From assembly GCA_036874045.1 (NCBI GenBank), contig CM072344.1, forward strand, positions 6,296,501-6,360,500: a stretch of 64,000 bases of DNA, in the 5' to 3' direction. How positions within the stretch are numbered: position 1 is the stretch's first letter; each line of letters begins with the position of its first letter. The notes beneath the pieces were generated by a model, which saw nothing but the letters and a program-made list of their open reading frames with translations, was not told the DNA's origin and ran no database searches. The DNA is from Cymodocea nodosa (Eukaryota > Streptophyta > Magnoliopsida > Alismatales > Cymodoceaceae). The translations under genes and the position numbers were made by a program. This document shows positions 56,064 through 64,000 of this stretch, one piece after another.

Positions 56064-56858
56064 TATCCATTTTGATTTGTGTACCTACAAAATAGTTAAG
56101 AAGAGATTTTATCTCTTGGAACCCATTTTTGAGTGGGTCCAAGTATTTTATAAAGAGTCATATCAAAATAATCAATATTTTTAAACTTCAACTTATCTAT
56201 TTTTTGATAATTTTTCTTGTGTTTATTTCTCTTAGTATTATAATTATCAGAACATTTATCTCTATATAAACCAGAGTTGAAATTTTCATTTCTAACATTA
56301 TTTGATTGCTGATCCCAACATCCAATATTTTCTAAATATGGAAAAATTGATCAAAAATATTAAAATTCTCAAATGACTTAGCTTGATTTTTCTGAAAATT
56401 TCTTTTGAAATTCTTGCATTATGTGCTATTATTTATATGATGCATTTTAAAAATATTAAAATTTCAAATTTCTTAGCTAAAGATTTTAATGAATTTACAA
56501 TCTCAAGAAAATGGGAAAACAAATTAGAGATACATTCATTTTTGTGCATTTTAAAAAGCTCATATTTATGTACTAACATATTAATCTTAGATTCCTTCAC
56601 CTGGTTAGTACATTCATTGGCAACTTCTAATGCATGTCATATCTCATATGTAGTTTAATATGCAGAAACTTTGTTAAATTGGTCATGAGATAAAGCACAA
56701 AACAAGATGTTTAAACCTTTAGCATTCATTGTCATTCGCTCCTTTTCATCAAAAGTCCAAGTATCATATGGAGTTGTAACTAACACTATAGGATTGCTAA
56801 TTATATGCTGTAGTTTAAAATCAATTGACTGAAAGAATACTTTCATCCTATATTTCTA
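56064..56858 (-). pseudogene. Gag remnant of copia 2, left of the solo LTR
   Basis: It resumes from the gag start at 58715 after the 5-bp duplication: YRMKVFFQSIDFKLQHII, DTWTFDEKERMTMNAKGLNILFCALSHDQFNKVSAY, then ALEVANECTNQVKESKINMLVHKYELFKMHKNE and the region to about 56383. Frames and stops break it. From 56380 to 56064 there is a poorly conserved stretch (tail and linker) with no clear knuckle. Confidence 0.75.
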
Positions 56859-56863
56859 GTAAC
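56859..56863 (+). repeat. Left target-site duplication of the solo LTR (GTAAC)
   Basis: GTAAC precedes TGTTAGAA and recurs at 58632-58636 after CCTAACA. Confidence 0.92.
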
Positions 56864-58631
56864 TGTTAGAACCCAAGTATTTTGATAATGCAAAACCTAT
56901 GTGAGGTAACATATTGTATTTCATAGTTAAGTCTGTACTGCATTAGATCAGAAGGCTATTAGAACAATTTCCAAGCAGATGAACAAATCAAGAAGGTTCC
57001 AGATGAACAGATCAAGAAGATACAGCAAAATCAAACAATTACAGGTCTAAGTATCCGAAGAGCAAGTTTAAAGCAGTAGTATTACTATCGGACAGTTAGA
57101 AGAATAACTATTCGTTTTACAAAGCCTTCGGAGAGTTATTTAATCAGATAGTTAAGGGGATTGAATGATCAAATAGTTAAGGAGTTAACTATCCGGAAGC
57201 TTAAAGGACTTTTCGGAGAGTTACAGGTATAACTATCCAAGAGTTAAGTCATTCAATAAACCACGTGTAGAAATACAGAACAGAAGCTTAAAGGACTTGT
57301 TAGAGAGTTAGATAACTATCCGAGTTTTCTTTTCGGAGAGTTAGATAACTATTCGAGTTTTTCAGTAAGTTACAGGCATAACTTTTCGAAACTTAAGTCA
57401 TTTTATTACGCACGTGCAAAATGGAGAAGCCGGCAGTTGAAAGCTTAAAAGGGAAAATTGGAGAGTTAGAAAGATAACTATCCGAAATTTCAAGAGAGTT
57501 TCGGTGAGTTACAGTTTAACCATCCGAAACTTAAGTTAGTGAATTTCTCACGTGTAGAAATCCAGATAGATGCTCAAATGTGTTTTTCGGAGAGTTAGAA
57601 AGATAACTATCCGAAATTTCAAAAGAGTTTTGGTGAGTTACAGTTTAACCATCCGAAACTTAAGTCATTGAATTTCCCACGTGCAGAATTCTCAAGAGTG
57701 GCTCAAATAAGTTTTCGGAGAGTTAGAAAAATAACTATCCGAAATCCTGAAGCATTTCGATGAGTTACAAGGATAAAACTTCTGAAACTTAAGTCAGCCC
57801 TTTATGCCCGTGCTAAATTAAAGCAATCGGAAGGTTGACAAAGTCAAACTATCCGACAAGTATTTAACTGTTCGGTGAGTTACAGTTACTCTTCGGAGAG
57901 TTGCATAGCTAACCATCTGACAGAATAGGAAAATTGGTAAGATATCTTGAAATGATATTTTGAACGGTTGCTTGCCGTATTGGGACTTGATCCTAATTAA
58001 GTACAGTAGAATACATCTATTGGAGGAAAATATGATCGTTGTACATATCAGGTATATATACAAGATACAGACAACGGATTTAGATAGCTTTTTGCTAATA
58101 TACATACAGAGATACATTATACATTGCAGATCAATTACTAATATAGAAGAAAGCTCAAATTCAGTTCAACAAAGAATCGATTGAAATCTGGATTTACAAG
58201 AAGATTCTTAAAGCTCTCCATGTGCTGAAAGTCTGATCCAAGAAGGATCATTTGGTTCGTGTCTTCAACCTAAAAGCTACATTCAGTTGTTGGTTTGAGT
58301 TTTGACCTGAAAACTCAAGAGGTTGGTTTTCTAGAGTTTATACCTGAAAACTTCTGTGTGGTTGGTTCTTGCTTCGACCTGAAAGCAAGTGTATAAGTGT
58401 TGAGACACTTAGTGAAGCCCAAATGACCCTTGGGGGTGGACTAGCCGAGTTGGTGAACCACCTAAAATTCTCTTGTGTTTCTTACCTTTATTTTTGTTGT
58501 GCATGATATTTTTATCTGATTATTACTTGTGCAAACTGATTAATCAAATTAGTTAGTAAAGTAAAAAATAGGCATAAATTCACACTGTTCTCCATTCACC
58601 CCCCCTCTGGTGAAGCCACTTGTTCCTAACA
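56864..58631 (+). repeat. Solo LTR, copia SIRE-like, 1,768 bp
   Basis: Starts TGTTAGAACC, ends CTTGTTCCTAACA, with a C-run then CTCTGGTGAAGCC just before the end, as in the other SIRE-type LTRs. Exact GTAAC duplications on both sides and no internal region show an LTR left after intra-element recombination. It lies inside the gag gene of copia 2. It contains a tandem array at 57090-57920. Confidence 0.9.
57090..57920 (+). repeat. Tandem array of about 128-bp units in the solo LTR
   Basis: 'ggagagtt' recurs at 57337, 57460, 57589 and 57717, giving spacings of 123, 129 and 128 bases, with more diverged units on both sides. A unit contains CGGAGAGTTA, ATAACTATCCGAA, TTTCGGTGAGTTACAG, AACCATCCGAAACTTAAG and CACGTG or a one-base variant. 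The central pair 57460-57716 is the best conserved. Confidence 0.85.
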
Positions 58632-58636
58632 GTAAC
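58632..58636 (+). repeat. Right target-site duplication of the solo LTR (GTAAC)
   Basis: Direct repeat of 56859-56863. Confidence 0.92.
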
Positions 58637-58802
58637 CATAATTGCTACCTTCGAACATAGGAGGATGATTAGTGGTCTATCCTTCAGTCATAACTAAGAT
58701 TTCAGTATTATCCATTTTAAACAGATGATCCTAAGTAAATGACAGGAAAAACTAATTCCTAAAAAGAGAAATGAAAGCTCTTAATTATGCTCTAATACTA
58801 GT
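58637..58802 (-). pseudogene. Gag start and primer-site region of copia 2
   Basis: The ATG (complement 58713-58715) opens MDNTEILVMTEG, then a stop, then TNHPPMFEGSNYGY, which joins across the solo LTR to YRMKVFF. The primer site at 58787-58798 reads TAGTATTAGAGC, the TGGTATCAGAGC type with two changes, both compatible with deamination. Confidence 0.8.
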
Positions 58803-60059
58803 TGTAGGATCGTCGTATCACAAGTGGGGGGGGTGAATTGTGTCTTTAGTAATTAAAATTACTAGCAGATAAAACAAGAGCACAAAACACTTATAAATAA
58901 AATTCTATTCTTTATAAATTTTAAAGAAAGAATTTACAATATCTTTTTAGCTCAATTCCCTTCTTGTCAATTTTGATATAGTAATGTCCGATATACAATT
59001 CAAATAGAAAATGAAGTCTTTATTCAAAACTAATTTCAAATTATATAAAACCTGATCTTTATGCACGTAGCTCATTTCCTTGTTTTTGCTTAGCTTCTAT
59101 ATCTCTTCTTCTCTAGTTGTCGAATTTCTAGACTTCTTGCGTTTGCAGCTCCTTTTCTGAAATTGCTTGGAATTTCGAACTTCTTTTGATGTTGGAGAAT
59201 TTTTCTAGATATGAATATTCAGACTTGATTTTTCAATTTGTGATGGGGATTCAGATTGAATATTCAGACTTGGTTTTTGAGATTGGGATCCTGATTGTAA
59301 TGTAGCTCGTACTCTCTATTAGTAGTCAAACTCTAACTTCACATTTAGCAAGTTCATCTACTTAATTCATAATCCATAATCCACATACTAATTTCAAATT
59401 CAAATTATCCACGATTTCCACTATCTTTTTGAATTTCCACTATGACCAATATCATTTTGAAATTTCCACTTTCTCTACTATCATTTTGAATTTCCACGAT
59501 TTCCACTCGTAGATTCACTGAATCTTTATATTCTTGGAGATTTGTAGAATATCTTCTAAGTCACCACTTTAGTTGAACACTTATCCTTTAAGTTTTGTAA
59601 AAACTCGAACACTTATCTATAACTCTTTGGGTTTTTGCACCTACAAAACACGTGACTAAATAAGGAAAACTTATCTATTCGTTAGTCGTTTTATAAAACT
59701 CGAACAGTTATCTATCTATGTGTATAAAAACTCGAACAATTATCTAACTCTTCAATTTTCATTACTGAACGCACATGGAAAATACGTGATAACTTAAAAC
59801 ATTAAAAACACATGTGTAGATAACTTAACTATATGAGTTTTTAACATAACTCTTCAACTAAATCGAAACGTTAACTATCCGAAAGTTTAACTATCCAAAA
59901 ATCTAACTATCCGAAAACTTTAACTATTTGAAATTTTAAATGAAACTTTTCGATAACTTGTCAACATTTAATTACATGACTATTATACTTAGAAAATATT
60001 ATTTAGACTTATTTATAAACTTTAATAAAGCATTTATCATCAAAACAAAATTCCTAACA
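58803..60059 (-). repeat. 5' LTR of copia 2, 1,257 bp
   Basis: Minus strand: TGTTAGGAATTTTG start (complement at 60046-60059) and GATCCTACA end. The region 59560-59960 has CGAACAGTTATCTA and AACTATCCGAAA half-sites like those of the solo LTR, plus CACGTG-type sites. On the right it abuts gypsy 3'-type sequence. Confidence 0.85.
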
Positions 60060-61414
60060 TAATGTATTTATTGTAAAATCTTTTACATTGAGGACAATGC
60101 AAAATGTGGGTATGGGGGGGTATTAAAATCTAAGTAATTTTGTTAATTATAGGAATTAGGATTATGCTATAAATTTCTATGAAATTGAAAATTTCCTATA
60201 ACCATTTGATAATTGAAATTGTAAATTTTTTTTAAGAACTATAACTACTTGAATGTTATATTTAGAATCTTATATAAGATGCTACACAATTTTACTATTA
60301 ATACAAATTTGGATATAGTATCTTATGTTTTTACTAAATCTTATGTGTTTAACAGTTTTATGATTTTAAAAAGAAATCAGAATGCTTAACTGTAACTCAG
60401 AAAATGATCTAAAATCCTAAAAGAGTTGAAATGTTGATTTTTGAATTAAATGAGATGCATATGATCTAGGATACATTAAATTTGATTGATTAAACTTGTA
60501 GAATGATTTACGTGTAAATCTTATTAAACTATAGAAAAAGTATGAGCTTATTGATATGGATTCATGTTTTCAGTAAATTATAGAAGCATGATTATATGAG
60601 ATTTGTGTTTTATCACATTTGTATTAATGAAATATGTATATATACTATGTTGAAAAGGAAAAAGAGGAAAAAAGAGAGAAAAACTTTGAGAGTTTATTGA
60701 TTTGTTTGATCACGAGCCTTTTTTACTTGAGCAAATAAGTATGTAAGGATTGTTGACCTGGAAAAGGACTCTTTAAATCTGGCAACCTAAGATCCTAATC
60801 AGATTTGGGATTGTTGACTAAAAGCTTAATACATGAGTATACTAGAAAGCTCTTGTATGATTCAAGCTTTTTAAATTAACTTTTAAAGTAAAAATATGCA
60901 TATACTGTTCTAAAAAGATAAAAATATTTTGTCAAATACAGATATCTTTTGAATCGAGTATATTCTCTATTATCTATGATTACTCAAGTATGAATCTAGA
61001 TTAGACTTTTGAAGTTGTTTATTTGAGATATAATTTATTATTCTTCTTGTTTTAATCATATTGAATTGAATTGTGTTTTGATTCGTATGTAGTTGAAATT
61101 TATTTTGGAAATTATATTGGAAAATTCAAGATAACAGATGTTCAAAAAGAAAAATTTGATAATATAATTACCACCTATGTGATGCTAATATATTTTGTAT
61201 GTAAATTACATATGTTTTAAATATATTTGCAGGTTGGAGAGGAGAAAACAATGTTAAATTAGATTACTGAAAAATACAGAATATCATTATGTTAATCTAA
61301 TCTATGTATTCTGAAGATACAAAATGAAGAATTAGTTCTAACACTTTAAAAAGACCAACTAATTAGATCTTAGTAGTTTGCTAAGGGACTAGCAAAAGTT
61401 AAGAATGGGGGAAG
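60060..61414 (+). other. Gypsy 3' untranslated region with copia-spacer-like interior
   Basis: Bounded on the left by the gypsy block acattgaggacaatgc...tatggggggg (60085-60120) and on the right by ctaagggactagcaaa followed by aagaatgggggaag, the gypsy polypurine tract. Between them 60340-61240 is homologous to 42400-43310 of the copia spacer (for example tttgatcacgagcctttt and ctggcaacctaag). No ORF. Confidence 0.75.
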
Positions 61415-62017
61415 TGTTTAGAATGAAAAAGTGCATAATATTAAGGGTTAAATGATGGTTAATTGCATAATATTTAGCTTATCATATGAGAATTAAGCTA
61501 TTATGTTATAATTGCACTATTATATGCCTTAATGAAAGAATCTGCATAATTTCAAGGAATTAGCATTAATTAAGAACATTTCTACATTATTGGTAAGTTA
61601 CAGGCTTTTTAATTCCTAAGTATCTAAATTGTCTATTATTTCAAAGAGTTATATTTCATGTACCGGACAATTATATTTTAAACACTAAAAGAATATTTTA
61701 TTATTTCTTAGAGTACACGTGTTGAAACCTTAATGCATTACTTAAATAGATTTTCGGTAAGTTATTTGGTAACCATCTGAAATGTGTTTGAGCATCAAAT
61801 AATTAGGTTTGCAAGTATCCAAAATATCTTTTATCATAAAACTTACTAAGGACACGTGTCGTGATCTAAAAGCCTAATTTAAGTATGATTTTATAGTATT
61901 AAGCATGATCTATTTTATTTGCACATATTTTTATCATGTACAAGTACATAGTAACAACTCATTGAGTTAGTGTTCTTTTTGTTAAAAGATCACGTGCCAA
62001 CTCGTTAAGTTATAGGT
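61415..62017 (+). repeat. M-family LTR start, plus orientation, first copy
   Basis: TGTTTAGAATGAAAAAGTGC follows the polypurine tract. 61415-61860 follows M's LTR start; after that it moves to ACTCGTTAAGTTA-type sequence. It is replaced at 62018 by a second LTR start. Confidence 0.8.
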
Positions 62018-62578
62018 TGTTTAGAATGAAAAAGTGCATAATATTAACGATTAAATGATGGTTAATGGCATAATATTTAGCTTATCATATGAGAATTAAG
62101 CCATTATGTTATAATTGCACTATTATATGCTTTAATGAAAGAATCTGCATAATTTCAGGGAATTAGTGTTAATTAAGTACATTTCTGAACTATCGATAAG
62201 TTATAGACTTTTTAATTTTTAAGTATCTGAATTGTTTGTTATTTAGGAGAGTTATATTGCATGTATCGAATAGTTATGTTTTAAATGCTTAAAGAATATT
62301 TTATTATTTCCTAGAGTACACATGTTGAAACCTTAATACATGACTTAAGTGGATTTTTGGTAAGTTATCTGTTAACTATCTGAAATGCATCTAAGCATTG
62401 TATAGTTAGGTTTGTAAGTATCCGAAATATCTAAACTTGTTAAGTTAGAATTATGCACGTGTTGAATTTAAATGTTTTATTACGTCACATGAGCTACACA
62501 AGTATAACTTGTTAAGTTAACATAACTATACACGTGGAGTTACTTGAATATACACTAAGGTAACATGTTGTGTTTGTG
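62018..62578 (+). repeat. M-family LTR start, plus orientation, second copy
   Basis: A second TGTTTAGAATGAAAAAGTGC, 603 bases after the first and very similar over about 400 bases. From 62446 it passes into a segment resembling the copia LTR at about 47000-47140; the same joint occurs inverted at about 28085. It is cut at 62579 by a copia LTR. Confidence 0.78.
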
Positions 62579-64000
62579 TGTTGAGTATTTTGTTTTGATG
62601 ATATGTGATAAACAGATATAATCATATTTACTCAATTACTATTGTTTGTGAACATAATTTAAGAACATCAGTTAATACAAAAAAAGTTTATTGATATAAA
62701 TACTTGTCTGTAGTGGATTTGAAATTATACTAAGTTAAATAACTAGTCGTTAAGTTATACTAACTTTTCATTTAACTAAACGTTAAGTTAACGTGTGTTT
62801 TTATCGCAAAGCATGATATGTTTTGAAGTTATATTTTCTGTATCATGAATAGTGCATGTTTAGACAGTTCGTTGAGTTAGTGTGTTATTTGTATAAAAGT
62901 CACGTGAGAACTCGTTGAGTTATAGGCTTAAAGGTTAAAATAGGTCATGTGAGAACTCGTTAAGTTAGTGAGTAAAAGAGCAGACAAACTCGTTAAGTTA
63001 GTATTGTACACGTGGTGAAATTAAAGTTTACGAATGTTATAGTGTATCACGTGAGTTGCACATGTTTAACTCGTTAAGTTAACATAACTACACGCATTGA
63101 GTTGTTATATTGAATACTAAGGCAATGTGTTAGGTTAGTGTTATAAACTTAAAGTTATTATTATTGTATGTGGTAAATACCTTATTATAAAAACATTTGT
63201 TTATTACTAGTTCATTAAGTTATCTGTAACACAACGAAGTTGGTTCATTGAGTTAAGCGTAACACTATGAAGCTGTTTCGTTGAGTTAGCATAACACCAC
63301 AGACTTAATTCGTTGAGTTAGCTACAGTACTTGTCATGTGATTTAGCATATGACGAACTCGTTCAGTTAGATACGTTAAGTTATAAATCTACTTGTATTA
63401 CTTATTTAGTTAACATTAACACAACGACTTATTATTAGATTTGATGAAAAATTTTAGATGAGGAAGTTTATTTTGCAGGAAATTTTTCAAAGATCCAGGA
63501 TTGATGATTAAAGAAAATTTGAAAAGAAAACGTGGGTCAGAACGTGTGTATTTCGATGAAGGAAAATTAGAATACGTGAAGAGTGGAAAATTGATAGTGA
63601 TTAAACGTGGAGGATATTAATGAAGTGAATATACAATATAAAAGGCAAAGAATTCTCGTTGATTAGTTATCCCTACACACCAAAAGAAATATATTTTCAA
63701 GGATCAAAAACACCTCTTTGGGGAAAAGCTCTCAGATGGAAGAAAATTCAATGAAGCTGAAAAAGTCAGATTTATGTCACTAAAGATCTGAAGTATCAGA
63801 AGAAAGCAAATTCAGTGAAGCAAAGAAAGTCAAATATTTGTCACTGAAGAATTACAGAAGAAGAAAAAGAAAAAGAAAAATCTCGAACAGAGAGAAATGT
63901 TTTAAATTTTACAAATTAGTTTTCTTTGTTTGTAGTTATGAAATTGATTAGATGAAACATGGTATCGTTACATAATTGCATCTACAATTTTAGAGGAGAA
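62579..64000 (+). repeat. Copia LTR (copia 1 family), continues past the window
   Basis: Starts TGTTGAGTATTTTG and follows 46586 onward to about base 1,430 of the LTR at the window edge. Rich in ACTCGTTAAGTTA and CACGTG-type motifs at 62750-63380. Whether it is a 5', 3' or solo LTR cannot be seen. Confidence 0.9.
63637..63643 (+). promoter_or_regulatory. TATA box of the copia LTR at the right edge
   Basis: TATAAAA in caatataaaaggcaaag, at the position matching the TATA at 54120-54126 in copia 1. Confidence 0.65.

Larger units (their letters stand above)
55182..60059 (-). mobile_element. Copia element 2, minus strand, interrupted by copia 1 and a solo LTR
   Basis: Minus-strand order: 5' LTR 60059-58803, decayed primer site, gag start at 58715, solo LTR insertion (56864-58631), gag continued, deleted tail, protease, fused pre-integrase/integrase, then cut at 55181 by copia 1. 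It is related to copia 1 but has a shorter, distinct LTR (1,257 bp). RT and RNase H are not in the window. Confidence 0.85.

Noticed and set aside
57090..57920. CRISPR-like repeat array
   Set aside because: Units are long (about 128 bp), diverged and palindromic throughout, with no unique spacers; the setting is a plant LTR.

Overview
The window is repeat-dense, AT-rich DNA that looks like a large flowering-plant genome. Every recognisable coding stretch belongs to an LTR retrotransposon. I found no host gene I could name, no RNA gene, no organellar insert and no CRISPR array. Two lineages dominate. One is Athila/Tat-like Ty3/gypsy (GRPFLAT-type protease, FMDD reverse transcriptase, HHCC/DDE integrase, tRNA-Asp-like primer site, long LTRs). 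The other is SIRE/Maximus-like Ty1/copia (gag with a long coiled-coil tail, YVDD reverse transcriptase, TGGTATCAGAGC primer site, LTRs ending in a C-run then CTCT, and an extra ORF after pol). The species cannot be named from this.

Layout. 1-609: 3' end of a gypsy LTR, plus strand, abutting a decayed minus-strand ORF of unknown kind (610-1321). 1888-8865: gypsy element M on the minus strand (NC/PR/RT/RH/IN in one stop-interrupted frame, primer site 6611-6628, 5' LTR 6636-8865). M sits in the integrase of gypsy element B, whose remnants are 8866-12096 and 24824-27382. B is split again by gypsy element D, complete at 12097-24823 with exact 5-bp target duplications GAATC. 27383-28120: inverted LTR fragment. 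28125-36790: gypsy X, with pol interrupted by an LTR plus primer site (29749-32398), a 150-bp pol duplication flanking it, integrase, a small ORF and a truncated 3' LTR. 36790-48176: a copia RT/RH fragment fused to a nearly full copia pol plus a 3' ORF and 3' LTR. 48177-48760: inverted LTR start of the B family. 48761-55181: an internally deleted minus-strand copia of the same family. 55182-60059: a second minus-strand copia carrying a solo LTR (56864-58631, target duplication GTAAC). 60060-62578: gypsy 3' region and two LTR starts. 62579-64000: start of another copia LTR, cut by the window end.

Most unusual: in elements D and B, which have different LTRs, the gag capsid gene lies downstream of integrase instead of upstream of protease. 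In D and M the ORF just after the primer site holds only a zinc-knuckle/linker region followed by protease. This looks like a heritable rearrangement of gene order in an Athila-like lineage, with gag in the place usually held by the env-like ORF. A second theme is sharing of sequence modules between the superfamilies: hairpin/G-box units and a roughly 130-bp LTR segment occur in both gypsy and copia LTRs, and a gypsy-bounded 3' region contains sequence homologous to the copia post-pol spacer.

All elements carry in-frame stops. In D and the large copia most are C-to-T or G-to-A changes, as expected for methylated silent DNA. Nesting gives a relative order: B before M and D; copia 2 before copia 1; copia 2 before the solo LTR within it.
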